Origin: DATBGO01 sp963840095
GTDB lineage: Bacteria > Actinomycetota > Actinomycetes > Streptosporangiales > Streptosporangiaceae
NCBI GenBank assembly: GCA_963840095.1
Contig: CAWIXN010000014.1
Coordinates: 186,001-250,000 of the forward strand
Length of the DNA: 64,000 nucleotides
Direction: 5' to 3'
This document shows positions 9,258 to 17,567 of the stretch, piece by piece; position 1 is the first letter of the stretch; each line of letters opens with the position of its first letter. The notes under the pieces were generated by a model that was not told where the DNA came from, made no database searches, and worked only from the letters and a program-made list of their open reading frames with translations. Position numbers and translations under genes: made by a program.

Positions 9258-9282
9258 GTCGGCCGATCGGCCGACATGTCGG
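9258..9282. promoter_or_regulatory. Overlapping palindromes in pilin/peptidase divergent promoter
   Basis: gtcggccgatcggccgac at 9258-9275 is a perfect 18-base palindrome, and it overlaps a second one, ccgacatgtcgg (9271-9282). A related gccgatcggc is at 9241-9250. The cluster sits in the 255-base region between the divergent prepilin peptidase and flp, where an operator controlling both directions would be expected. GC-rich genomes make such palindromes by chance, so function is inference. Confidence 0.4.
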
Positions 9283-9439
9283 CCGGCCCGCCGGACTTCT
9301 CTGACCGTTCGGCCGATGCCGGCCAGACCGGGCGTTGCCCCATTCTTTTCCACGCTGGGTGGCGTGGTGCCCTCCGGCCAGCGGCGGGATCACGATGGCG
9401 TGGCCGGCCCGCCGCCTCCGATCCTCGAAGGAGTTCACG

Positions 9440-9646
9440 ATGCTCAAGCTTTACGTGTCCCTGTACACCTTGCTCCAGACGCCGCTGAAGCGGGACGACC
9501 GGGGCGTGACCTCGGTGGAGTACGGCCTGATGGTGGCGCTGGTGGCCATCGCGATCGTCCTCACGGTGACCGCCCTCAGCGGCGCCCTCAGGAGCGTCTT
9601 CAACAGCATCTCGGGCACTCTCAACCAGCCACCGCCGGCCAACTAG
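9440..9646 (+). CDS. flp: Flp/Fap-type IVb pilin
   Basis: 68-residue prepilin, the major subunit of the Tad pilus. It has the class IVb processing site: cleavage after the Gly in DDRG, mature protein beginning VTSVEYGL with the hallmark Glu5-Tyr6 pair, then a hydrophobic helix (MVALVAIAIVLTVTALSG) and a short Pro-rich end. The basic leader is long (about 22 residues). The start at 9440 follows gaaggag at six bases, clearly better than the upstream in-frame ATG. First gene of the pilus operon. Confidence 0.92.
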   Translation: MLKLYVSLYTLLQTPLKRDDRGVTSVEYGLMVALVAIAIVLTVTALSGALRSVFNSISGTLNQPPPAN

Positions 9647-9794
9647 CGGTCACCAGCGCGGTCACCGGGCCGGGCGGAGTTCTGCGGCCGGCCCGCCGCC
9701 GCGCCGCAGGAGCGCCGAGTCCAGCGCAGCAGTACGGGCGGGACGAGCCAGCCAGCCGTCCCGCCCCGTCAACGATAGGGAAGGGCGGGCGACG

Positions 9795-10352
9795 ATGAGC
9801 CGGCGGCTGACCGGGAACCGCACCCAGGAGCGCAATGCCCTGAGCGCTGCCCTGACCAGCGCCCCGACCGACGTCCCGAGCAGCGCCCCGACCGACGTCC
9901 CGACCGGGACGATCGCACGGCCGCGCGGCCCCCTGACCGGCGTCCTGGCCGGGAAGATCGAGCGGGAGCGGGGCACCGCGGCGGTGGAATTCGCCTTGCT
10001 GCTCCCGGTCCTGCTCCTGCTCGTCTTCGGGATCATCGACTTCGGCCGTGCCCTCAACGCGCAGATCACGCTGACCCAGGCGGCCCGGGAAGGAGCCAGG
10101 CTGGTCGCACTCGGCGAGCCGAACGTGGTGGCCCGCACCCAGGCCGCGGCGGCCGACTTGTCCCCGGTCACGGTGACCGTGACCGCCTCCTGCCCGTCGG
10201 GCGCCGGGCCGGACGCCGACGCCTCGGTCACGACCAGTTATGCGTTCTCCTTCGCCACGCCGATCGGCGCGATCGCGGCGCTGTTCGGCGGCGGCGGCAT
10301 CGGCGGCCCGATCACGCTGACCGCCCGGGGAGTCATGCCGTGCGAGACCTGA
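9795..10352 (+). CDS. TadE-like minor pilin/pseudopilin
   Basis: 185-residue TadE-family protein. After a hydrophilic leader of about 57 residues, with a short SAPTDVP duplication, comes the TadE signature ERERGTAAVEFALLLPVLLL, whose Gly/Glu arrangement resembles a prepilin site processed by the same peptidase, followed by LVFGIIDFGRALNAQITLTQ. The rest is a small extracellular domain. A purine-rich agggaaggg stands before the ATG. Minor pilins of this type are needed for pilus assembly in characterised Tad systems. The next gene overlaps its end. Confidence 0.88.
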   Translation: MSRRLTGNRTQERNALSAALTSAPTDVPSSAPTDVPTGTIARPRGPLTGVLAGKIERERGTAAVEFALLLPVLLLLVFGIIDFGRALNAQITLTQAAREGARLVALGEPNVVARTQAAAADLSPVTVTVTASCPSGAGPDADASVTTSYAFSFATPIGAIAALFGGGGIGGPITLTARGVMPCET

Positions 10353-11512
10353 TGACCGGCCTCGCCCGCTGGCTACCGCGGCTGTTCCGGTCACCGATGC
10401 TGCGGCTGGTCCGGTCACCGATGCTCCAGCCGGTCCGGCGGCGGCTCGGCCACGACGAGGGCGGCGCGATCGCCGTGCTGGTGGCGGTGCTGATCGGCGG
10501 CGGCGTGCTGACCGGGATGGGTGCCCTGGTGATCGACGTCGGTCAGCTTTACGGAGAGCGCGCTCAGCTGCAGAACGGCGCCGACGCAGCCGCGCTCGCG
10601 GTGGCGAAAAGCTGCGCCGCAGGCACCTGCGCGCCAGCGGTGGCCGCGGCGTATGCCGACGCCAACGCCAAGGATGGGGTATCGGCGGTCCGCCTGGTCT
10701 GCGGTTCGGGTAACCTCGGCGGCTGCCCGGCCAGTACCGGAGCCATGACTGACTGTCCGCCCCCGCCTGGCGGCGCGAACTACGTCGACGTGCACACCGC
10801 CACCGAGGATCCCGACGGATCGACGCTGCTGCCGCCCGCCCTCGCCCGTACCCTCCCGGGCGAGGCGGGTTACAACGGCACCACGGTCGCCGCCTGCGCC
10901 CAGGCGGAATGGGGTCCGCCGCTGACCGCGACCACCCTGGCCGTCACGATCTCGGCCTGCGAGTGGGACCAGGCGACCAGCCTGGGGACCCAGCTGGCCG
11001 CGCCGCCGCCCTACCCGCCGGACCCGTCGCCCGCCGCATCGCTCGACCAGGTGCTCACCCTGGGCGCCGCCGCCGGGAGCGGGTGCTCCGGCGAGCCGGC
11101 CGGAGCGGACGGCCCGGGTGCGTTCGGCTGGACCGTCGACCAGACCGGGACGTGCTCGGTGGATATCGCCACCACCACCTACGGCGACGATACCGGGCCG
11201 ACCGCCGGGCAGTCCTGCGCACCGGCGCTGGCCGCGGCGGTGGCCAGCCATGCGCCGGTCGACCTCCCGGTCTACGTCTCGGTCACCGGCACCGGACCGG
11301 GTGCCGTCTACACCCTGAAGGGCTTCGCCGCCTTCGTCGTCACCGGCTACCACCTGCCCGGCGCGACCGCGCCCGACTGGCTGAATCCCGCGAACGCCTG
11401 CCCGGCCGCGCAGCAGTGCATCAACGGCTTCTTCGTCCAGGGGCTCGTCCCCGCGACCGGTCCGGTGGGCGGCCCGGACCTGGGCGCCACCGAGATCAGG
11501 CTGAGCGGCTGA
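10340..11512 (+). CDS. TadG-like Tad pilus protein
   Basis: 390 residues. The N-terminal Tad/TadG signature DEGGAIAVLVAVLIGGGVLT forms a membrane helix and is followed by ALVIDVGQLYGERAQLQNGA, the conserved region of putative TadG-like proteins. The remainder is a Pro/Gly/Thr-rich extracytoplasmic region with several Cys residues, probably disulphide-bonded. The GTG at 10340 has ggggag seven bases upstream and overlaps the tadE-like gene; an ATG at 10352 that touches the previous stop (TGATG) is an alternative. The von Willebrand-like C-terminal domain of full TadG proteins is not obvious here. Confidence 0.8.
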   Translation: MRDLMTGLARWLPRLFRSPMLRLVRSPMLQPVRRRLGHDEGGAIAVLVAVLIGGGVLTGMGALVIDVGQLYGERAQLQNGADAAALAVAKSCAAGTCAPAVAAAYADANAKDGVSAVRLVCGSGNLGGCPASTGAMTDCPPPPGGANYVDVHTATEDPDGSTLLPPALARTLPGEAGYNGTTVAACAQAEWGPPLTATTLAVTISACEWDQATSLGTQLAAPPPYPPDPSPAASLDQVLTLGAAAGSGCSGEPAGADGPGAFGWTVDQTGTCSVDIATTTYGDDTGPTAGQSCAPALAAAVASHAPVDLPVYVSVTGTGPGAVYTLKGFAAFVVTGYHLPGATAPDWLNPANACPAAQQCINGFFVQGLVPATGPVGGPDLGATEIRLSG

Positions 11513-11597
11513 ACCGCCAGGGGCCGAGACGGCCAGGCTCGGAGCCGCCCAGGGCAACGCCGCCCGCGCCTGCGAGTCACGCCAGAAAAGAGGAACC

Positions 11598-12425
11598 GTG
11601 AAACGTCGAGTGCTTTCCGTCGCGCTGGCGGTGCTGCTCGCCGTGCTCGGCACGGCGGGCGTGCTGGCCTATGTCCGGCAGGCCAACTCACGGGCCCTGG
11701 CCGGCCAGCGGCCGGTCAGCGTGCTGGTGGCCGGCCAGCTGATCCCCTCCGGGACCACGGCCGGCGCCGCGTGGCGCGAAGGACTGCTGACCAGCCAGAA
11801 GCTGCCCGCCAGGTCGGTGCCGGCCGACGCGATGGGCTCGATCGCGCCTGGCCTCAGCGGGCTCGTGCTGAGCGCCGACGTCGAGCCGGGTGAGCTGCTG
11901 CTGCGCCCGATGCTGGTGACCGCCGCCCAGGTGACCAGCGGGCTGGCCATCCCGTCCGGCATGGTCGCGATCACCATCAACGTGTGCCTGCCCGAGGCGG
12001 TCGCGGGCAACATCCACGCGGGCTCGCAGGTCGAGGTGTTCGACACCTACTCAGCCAGCGACGGCAGCCTGACCGCGGGCTATGACTGCACCCCGCCGCA
12101 CGTGCAGCAGGCCTACGGCGCCTCCCACACCAAGGTGGTCCTGCCCAAGGTGCAGGTACTGTCCGTCGGCCCGGCCGCGGCCGGCAGCTCGGGGACCTCC
12201 ACCTCCTCGTCGTCCTCGTCCTCGTCGTCCTCCTCGTCGTCCTCGTCGTCCAGCTCGAACGTGCTGGTCACGGTGGCCGTCAGCCAGGCCAACGCGGAGC
12301 GGCTGATCCAGCTCACCGTGACCGGGCTGCCGTACCTGGCCCTGCTCACCGCCTCTTCCCAGACCAGTGTCGACAACAGTGTCGGGCCGCCGCGGGTGGC
12401 CAGCCCGCCGCCAGCCAAGCCGTGA
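11598..12425 (+). CDS. cpaB: CpaB/RcpC-type pilus assembly protein (SAF domain)
   Basis: 275 residues. A GTG start with an agagga ribosome site gives an N-terminal membrane anchor (VLSVALAVLLAVLGTAGVLA), then a SAF-type domain (PVSVLVAGQLIPSGTTAG, VEPGELLLRPMLV) and the RcpC/CpaB region. Near residues 202-220 is an uninterrupted run of serine codons, coded by a tcc/tcg microsatellite at about 12200-12255, that forms a flexible linker; its length may vary between strains. In Tad systems CpaB is periplasmic or extracytoplasmic and associates with the outer channel; in a single-membrane organism its role is less clear. Confidence 0.83.
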   Translation: MKRRVLSVALAVLLAVLGTAGVLAYVRQANSRALAGQRPVSVLVAGQLIPSGTTAGAAWREGLLTSQKLPARSVPADAMGSIAPGLSGLVLSADVEPGELLLRPMLVTAAQVTSGLAIPSGMVAITINVCLPEAVAGNIHAGSQVEVFDTYSASDGSLTAGYDCTPPHVQQAYGASHTKVVLPKVQVLSVGPAAAGSSGTSTSSSSSSSSSSSSSSSSSSNVLVTVAVSQANAERLIQLTVTGLPYLALLTASSQTSVDNSVGPPRVASPPPAKP

Positions 12426-12439
12426 TGTGAGGAGTTGAT

Positions 12440-13615
12440 ATGCCTATCCTCTGCGAGCCGGCCGTCAGCGCCGGAGCGCTGATCACCAGCATCGGCGGAC
12501 AGGTCCGCGGCGCGGACAGCCTGGGCATGGCGGCCAAGCTGCTGGACAACGACCCCGCGGAGACCCTGGTCGTGATCGGCCCGGAGACAGAGACCAACGA
12601 GGCGCTGGCGTTCGCCGCGCACCTGCGGCTGGCCCGGCCGGCCGTGGGGGTGGTCCTGGCCCGCGACTACGTGAACGTCGCCCTGCTGTCCCGGGCGCTG
12701 CAGTGCGGGGTCAGGGAGGTGGTCCTCGCGGGCGATCACGCCGCGCTGGCCGCCGCCTGCCGCCGCTCCCGCGAGCTGTCCCGCCAGCTGCTCGCCGCTA
12801 CCGGCGGCGAGGACGGCGTGGCCGCTCCCGACGGCCGGATCGTCACCGTCTTCGCCGCCAAGGGCGGCTGCGGCAAGACCACGCTGTCGATCAATCTGGC
12901 CGTCGCGCTGGCCAGGGGCACCGGCCAGCGAGTGTGCGTGGTAGACCTCGACCTCGCCTTCGGTGACGTGGCGGTGAGCGTGCAGCTCGACCCGGCCCGG
13001 ACGTTGGTGGACGCGCTTCCGATGGCCGGTCACCTGGACACCACCGGTGCCGCCTCGCTGCTGACCCGCTACCGGCCCGGCCTGGAGATGCTGCTGGCGC
13101 CGGTCACCCCCGGCGACGCGGAGAAGGTGCCGCCCGCGCTGGTGGGCGAGCTGCTCGCGGTGCTGCGCGGGATGTTCGACTTCGTGGTGGTGGATACGCC
13201 CGCGCAGTTCAGTGAGCACGTGCTCACCGCGATGGACGCCTCCGCCCATCTGGTGCTGCTTACCACTCCGGACGTGCCCGCGGTCAAGAACCTCCGCGTT
13301 GCGCTGGACATGATGGATCTGCTCTCCTACTCCAGGGACATCCGCTCGGTGGTGCTCAACCGCTCGGACTCCAAGGTCGGGCTGAGCCTGGAGGACGTGG
13401 AGCGGGTGGTGCGCTGTCCGATCGCCGCGCAGGTTCCCTCCAGCCGGGCGGTGCCGATCTCGATCAACTCGGGTACCCCGATCACGCTGGCCAGCTCCGG
13501 GCATCCGGTGAGCCAGGCCATTACCAGGTTCGCCAGGCAGCGGCTGGTCGAGGGTCCGGCGGCGTCCCCGGCCGGGTCGCTGGCCAGGCCACGGCGCCGA
13601 AGGAGGTCGGCATGA
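12440..13615 (+). CDS. cpaE: CpaE/TadZ-like MinD-family ATPase
   Basis: 391 residues. The N-terminal 125 residues form a degenerate receiver-like domain (TLVVIGPET, VGVVLARDYVNVALLSRA), and the C-terminal part is a ParA/MinD ATPase with deviant Walker A FAAKGGCGKTTLSINLA, switch VVDLDLAFGDVA and Walker B FDFVVVDTPAQ. TadZ/CpaE proteins place the Tad machine in the cell. The ATG has gaggag upstream. It ends with a basic tail (RPRRRRRSA) and overlaps the next start by four bases (ATGA), so translation is coupled. Confidence 0.88.
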   Translation: MPILCEPAVSAGALITSIGGQVRGADSLGMAAKLLDNDPAETLVVIGPETETNEALAFAAHLRLARPAVGVVLARDYVNVALLSRALQCGVREVVLAGDHAALAAACRRSRELSRQLLAATGGEDGVAAPDGRIVTVFAAKGGCGKTTLSINLAVALARGTGQRVCVVDLDLAFGDVAVSVQLDPARTLVDALPMAGHLDTTGAASLLTRYRPGLEMLLAPVTPGDAEKVPPALVGELLAVLRGMFDFVVVDTPAQFSEHVLTAMDASAHLVLLTTPDVPAVKNLRVALDMMDLLSYSRDIRSVVLNRSDSKVGLSLEDVERVVRCPIAAQVPSSRAVPISINSGTPITLASSGHPVSQAITRFARQRLVEGPAASPAGSLARPRRRRRSA

Positions 13616-14979
13616 GCCTGTCCGACCGGCTGGCTCAGCGGCAGGCACCTGGTGCGGTCTCGTTCGAGGCGGGCGGGGCGCCTCGCCGCGCCGCCCGGCA
13701 CGCGGACCCGTTCGCCAAGGTCAAGCGGAGCGTCCACGAGGCGCTGCTGGAAGCGCTCGGGCCGAAGCTGTACGAGGCGCACCTGGACCAGCGGGAGCTT
13801 GAGCAGCGGGTGACGCAGACCCTGCAGGCGGTGCTTCAGCACGACGAGAGCCCGCTGACCGTGGCCGACCGGGCGCGGGTCGCCCAGGAGGTAGCGGACG
13901 AGATCCTCGGCCACGGGCCGCTCGAGCCCTACCTGCGCGATCCGGAAGTCTCCGAGATCATGGTCAACGGTCACGACCAGATCTACGTCGAGCGGTCCGG
14001 GCGCCTGTACTCGGTGGAAGCGGCCTTTACCGACGAGAGTCACCTGCGCCGCACCATCGAGAAGATCGTGGCGCGGGTGGGCCGCCGGGTGGACGAGGCC
14101 AGCCCCATGGTTGACGCGCGGCTGCCGGACGGCAGCCGGGTCAACGCGGTGGTGCCGCCGGTGGCGCTGGATGGATCCCTGCTGACGATCAGGAAATTCG
14201 CCGCTGACCCGTTCACCGTGAACGATCTCATCGCGTTCGGCACCATGACTCCCGCGGTGGCCGAAGTGCTGCGGGCCTGCGTGCGGGCCCGGCTGAATAT
14301 CGTGATCGGCGGGGGCACCGGGTCAGGCAAGACGACCACCCTGAACGTGCTGTCCTCGTTCGTGCCGGCCGACGAGCGGATCATCACCATCGAGGACGCC
14401 GCCGAACTGCAGCTGCATCAGGATCATGTGCTCCGGATGGAGTCCAGGCCCGCCAACCTGGAGAGCCGCGGCGAGGTCGCCATCCGCGATCTGGTGCGCA
14501 ACTCGCTGCGGATGCGGCCGGACCGGATCATCGTCGGCGAGGTCCGCGATGGCGCCGCGCTGGACATGCTGCAGGCCATGAACACCGGCCATGACGGTTC
14601 CATCACGACCGTGCACTCCAACTCACCACGCGACTCGCTGTCCCGGCTGGAGACCATGGTGCTGATGGCCGGGGTCAGGCTGCCGCAGCGGGCCATCCGG
14701 GAGCAGATGGCCTCCGCCATCGACCTGATCGTCCACCAGGCCCGGATGAAGGACGGGCACCGGCGGATCACTCACATCACCGAGGTCGAGGGCATGGAAG
14801 GCGACATCATCACGCTGCAGGACCTGTTCGCCTTCGACTTCCGGGCCGGGGTGGACGAGCGCGGCAGGTACCGGGGCACGCTGTGCGGCACCGGGCTGCG
14901 GCCGCGTTTCCTGGAGACGCTGGCCGATCGCGGCATTCCGTTGCCAGCCGGAGTATTCGGCGTCGAGGGATACCGATGA
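13612..14979 (+). CDS. cpaF: CpaF/TadA secretion ATPase
   Basis: 455-residue hexameric GspE/TadA-family motor driving Flp pilus assembly at the cytoplasmic face. N-terminal helical domain (EALGPKLYEAHLDQRELEQR), then RecA-like domain with Walker A IGGGTGSGKTTTLN, Asp box ITIEDAAELQL, Walker B RPDRIIVGEVRDGAALDML and His box GHDGSITTVHSNSP. All catalytic motifs are intact. Starts inside the cpaE stop (ATGA) and its own stop overlaps tadB in the same way. Confidence 0.93.
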   Translation: MSLSDRLAQRQAPGAVSFEAGGAPRRAARHADPFAKVKRSVHEALLEALGPKLYEAHLDQRELEQRVTQTLQAVLQHDESPLTVADRARVAQEVADEILGHGPLEPYLRDPEVSEIMVNGHDQIYVERSGRLYSVEAAFTDESHLRRTIEKIVARVGRRVDEASPMVDARLPDGSRVNAVVPPVALDGSLLTIRKFAADPFTVNDLIAFGTMTPAVAEVLRACVRARLNIVIGGGTGSGKTTTLNVLSSFVPADERIITIEDAAELQLHQDHVLRMESRPANLESRGEVAIRDLVRNSLRMRPDRIIVGEVRDGAALDMLQAMNTGHDGSITTVHSNSPRDSLSRLETMVLMAGVRLPQRAIREQMASAIDLIVHQARMKDGHRRITHITEVEGMEGDIITLQDLFAFDFRAGVDERGRYRGTLCGTGLRPRFLETLADRGIPLPAGVFGVEGYR

Positions 14980-15962
14980 TGCCCGGATCGCTGACCCAGG
15001 GATCACTGCTCGTCTTGCTGGGCGCTGTCTTCCTCGTGCTGCTGGTCGGGACGCTGCTGGTGATCGGCGCGCTCGGCCGCGATGACCGGCACCGCCGGAT
15101 GCTCAGCCGGATCGAGCGCTACGGTCCGCGGCACGTCCCGGCGCAGGCCGAGCGCGAGGGCAAGGCGGCCAGCGCTGCGGTGGGCCTGGCCGGACAAGTG
15201 CTGCGCTCCAGTAACGCTGAGCAGGGACTCGCGGAACGCCTTGACCTGGCGGGTATCGCCCGGACCCCGGCGGAATGGACGCTGCTCGGCGCCTGCGCCG
15301 CGCTCGTGCTGACCGCAGCGGTGACCGTCCTGTTCGGGAACGTCCTGATCGGTCTGCCGGCCGGCCTGCTGATCGGCTGGCTCGGCATGCGGCTGGCCGT
15401 CAGCTTCAGGATCGGGCGGCGGCAGGCCGCTTTCTGCGAGCAACTACCCGACATGCTGCAGCTAGTATCGAGCTCGCTCAAGGCCGGGTTCTCGTTGCCC
15501 CAGGCGATGGCCGCCGTGGTACGCGAGGACATCCAGCCGGTGGCCGCCGAGATCTCCCGGGCGCTGGCCGAGGCCCGGGTCGGGGTTGACCTGGTGGTGG
15601 CGCTGGACGCGGTGGCGAACCGGATGGAGTCGGACGATCTGCGGTGGACGGCCATGGCGATCCAGATCCAGCGCGAGGTGGGCGGCAACCTAGCCGAGGT
15701 GCTGGCGGCCACCGCCGCGACCATGCGGGACCGGGCGTCTTTGCACCGCCATGTGCGCGGGCTCAGCGCCGAGGGCCGGCTGTCCGCCTACATCCTGATC
15801 GGCCTGCCGATATTTATCGGCGGCTGGCTGCTTTACGCCGACCAGACTTACGTGCGTCCCCTCTACACCACTGGTTTCGGCCTGCTCATGCTGTGCGGCG
15901 GCGGGGTGCTGCTGGTGGTGGGCGCGCTATGGATGCGCGTGCTCATCAAGGTGGAGGTCTGA
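14976..15962 (+). CDS. tadB: TadB-like type II secretion F-domain membrane protein
   Basis: 328 residues. The start ATG 14976 overlaps the cpaF stop (ATGA) and has gaggga five bases upstream; a longer ORF from 14883 is rejected. N-terminal helix (LVLLGAVFLVLLVGTLLVIG), a cytoplasmic stretch, two central helices, the T2SSF domain (FCEQLPDMLQLVSSSLKAGF, GVDLVVALDAVANRMESDDL, QIQREVGGNLAEVL) and two C-terminal helices. With TadC it forms the inner-membrane platform on which the CpaF motor acts. Confidence 0.9.
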   Translation: MMPGSLTQGSLLVLLGAVFLVLLVGTLLVIGALGRDDRHRRMLSRIERYGPRHVPAQAEREGKAASAAVGLAGQVLRSSNAEQGLAERLDLAGIARTPAEWTLLGACAALVLTAAVTVLFGNVLIGLPAGLLIGWLGMRLAVSFRIGRRQAAFCEQLPDMLQLVSSSLKAGFSLPQAMAAVVREDIQPVAAEISRALAEARVGVDLVVALDAVANRMESDDLRWTAMAIQIQREVGGNLAEVLAATAATMRDRASLHRHVRGLSAEGRLSAYILIGLPIFIGGWLLYADQTYVRPLYTTGFGLLMLCGGGVLLVVGALWMRVLIKVEV

Positions 15963-15963
15963 G

Positions 15964-16884
15964 ATGTCAGGTACCGTCCTGCTGGCCGGCGGCGCCGCCC
16001 TGCTGGGGCTGGCGATCACGATGATGGTGCTGGCCGTGCTGCCCGCCCGCTCGCGTCAGCACGGGGTCGCGGGGGCGCTAGCTGCCATCGAGCGACGCTA
16101 TGCCCAGCGCGGCCCGGCGGCCGCCCCGCAGGCCACCGACCGGTTCGCCGCCCTGCCGGGGTGGCTGCGGGGGCTGGCGGTGCGCCTTTCCCCGTCCGGC
16201 GTCACCGGCACCTTGCAGCGCCGGCTGGACCTGGCCGGCAACCCGGCCGGCTGGACGCCCGACCGCGTTCTCGCGGTCAAGGGACTGGGCCTGGTGGTGC
16301 TCGGCGCGCTCGGGGCCCTGCTCGGGCTGCACAGCCTGAGCCTGCTCGTGCTGTGGGTCGGCCTGGGCACCGCCATTGGCTTCTTCCTGCCCGACATCCT
16401 GGTGTACAACGCGGGCATCAAGCGCCAGGCGCGGATCCAGGCGCTGTTGCCGGACGCGCTGGATATGCTCACCGTCTGCGTGGAGGCCGGGCTCGGATTC
16501 GACGCGGCCCTGAGCCAGGTCGCGCGCAACACCCGCGGCCCGCTGGCCGCCGAGTTCGCCCGGGCGCTGCAGGAGATGCACATCGGCGCGGCCCGCAGCC
16601 AGGCGCTGCGTGCGATGGTCGCCCGCACCACGGTCCCTGAGCTGCGGACGTTCGTCTCGGCGCTGGTCCAGGCGGGCGACCTGGGCATCGGCGTCGCCAC
16701 CGTGTTGCGCGAGCAAGCCAGGGAAATGCGGCTGCGGCGCCGCCAGCGGGCCGAGGAGAAGGCCCAGAAGGTGCCGGTCAAGATCCTCTTTCCGCTGATC
16801 TTCTGCCTGTTCCCGTCCCTGTTCGTGGTGGTCCTCGGGCCAGCTGTGATCAGCATCTCGCACTCGATACTCGGGAGGTACTGA
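15964..16884 (+). CDS. tadC: TadC-like type II secretion F-domain membrane protein
   Basis: 306 residues, the second platform protein. N-terminal helix, then a predicted soluble part, two central helices (LGLVVLGALGALLGLHSLSL, VGLGTAIGFFLPDILVYNAG), the T2SSF core (ALLPDALDMLTVCVEAGLGF, ALVQAGDLGIGVATVLREQA) and a closing helix after the VPVKILFPLIFCLFPSL motif characteristic of TadC. ggagg lies upstream of the ATG. Only three bases separate its stop from the next gene. Confidence 0.9.
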   Translation: MSGTVLLAGGAALLGLAITMMVLAVLPARSRQHGVAGALAAIERRYAQRGPAAAPQATDRFAALPGWLRGLAVRLSPSGVTGTLQRRLDLAGNPAGWTPDRVLAVKGLGLVVLGALGALLGLHSLSLLVLWVGLGTAIGFFLPDILVYNAGIKRQARIQALLPDALDMLTVCVEAGLGFDAALSQVARNTRGPLAAEFARALQEMHIGAARSQALRAMVARTTVPELRTFVSALVQAGDLGIGVATVLREQAREMRLRRRQRAEEKAQKVPVKILFPLIFCLFPSLFVVVLGPAVISISHSILGRY

Positions 16885-16887
16885 CCC

Positions 16888-17529
16888 ATGGCAACGGCCT
16901 CTGGCAGGCTACGTCCCGACCTCGGCAAGGTGATCATGGTGCCGGCCGCGGCGGTGATGCTGCTGATCGACCTGGCCGCGCTGACCCGCGGCGCGGCCGG
17001 GAACATCCTCGGCTGGCTGGGCACCCTCCTGGTCTGCGCCTTCTACCTGCTGATCATCTGGTGTTACCTGCGGCGCGGGCCGGCCGTGGCCACCTGCAAC
17101 TCGGTCGTCGCCGGGGCCGCGGCGGTGGTCGCCACCCTGACCCCGTTCGTGTTCCCGGTGCTGCACCGGGCGCCCTCTGGGGGAGTACGGCAGTACGCCG
17201 CCGACACCCTGCTGGCGGCGGGCACCGCGTGGTCGGTGTGGTCCCTACGGTGCCTGGGCCGCAATCTGTCGGTGTTCGCTCAGGCCCGCGAGCTGGTCGA
17301 CCGGGGTCCTTACCGATGGATAAGGCACCCGCTCTATGCCGGGGAGATCGTGTCCACGCTCGGGCTGGCCATCGCCGTCGGCACGGTGGGTGCCTTTGCC
17401 ATCTGGCTGGCTCTGTGCGCCCTGCAGGCCTACCGCCTGCTCCGGGAAGAGCAGGTGCTGCTGCAGGCCCTACCGGGGTACCGCGGTTACCGTAGCCGCA
17501 CCGCGGCCTTGTTCCCGGGCATCTTCTAG
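16888..17529 (+). CDS. Isoprenylcysteine carboxyl methyltransferase-like membrane protein
   Basis: 213 residues with about five hydrophobic segments. The C-terminal half carries the ICMT/PEMT signature: LVDRGPYRWIRHPLYAGE, then REEQVLLQALPGYRGYR, which together form the SAM and substrate site in characterised methyltransferases of this superfamily. It starts three bases after tadC, so it should be in the pilus operon, yet no isoprenylated protein is known in bacteria and such a gene is not a standard Tad component. It could methylate a lipid, a pilin terminus or an unrelated substrate; sequence cannot decide. Its stop lies in a tandem 23-base duplication. Confidence 0.8.
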   Translation: MATASGRLRPDLGKVIMVPAAAVMLLIDLAALTRGAAGNILGWLGTLLVCAFYLLIIWCYLRRGPAVATCNSVVAGAAAVVATLTPFVFPVLHRAPSGGVRQYAADTLLAAGTAWSVWSLRCLGRNLSVFAQARELVDRGPYRWIRHPLYAGEIVSTLGLAIAVGTVGAFAIWLALCALQAYRLLREEQVLLQALPGYRGYRSRTAALFPGIF

Positions 17530-17567
17530 CCCGACGGCGGCACGTCTTCTAGCCCGACGGCGGCACG
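17522..17567. repeat. 23-bp perfect tandem duplication spanning two convergent stop codons
   Basis: Units 17522-17544 and 17545-17567 are identical (start tcttctagccc, end ggcggcacg). The first holds the TAG stop of the plus-strand ICMT-like gene, the second the stop of the minus-strand secreted protein (cta on the plus strand). In a single-copy ancestor both stops would have shared one CTAG, so the duplication separated two overlapping genes. Confidence 0.85.
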
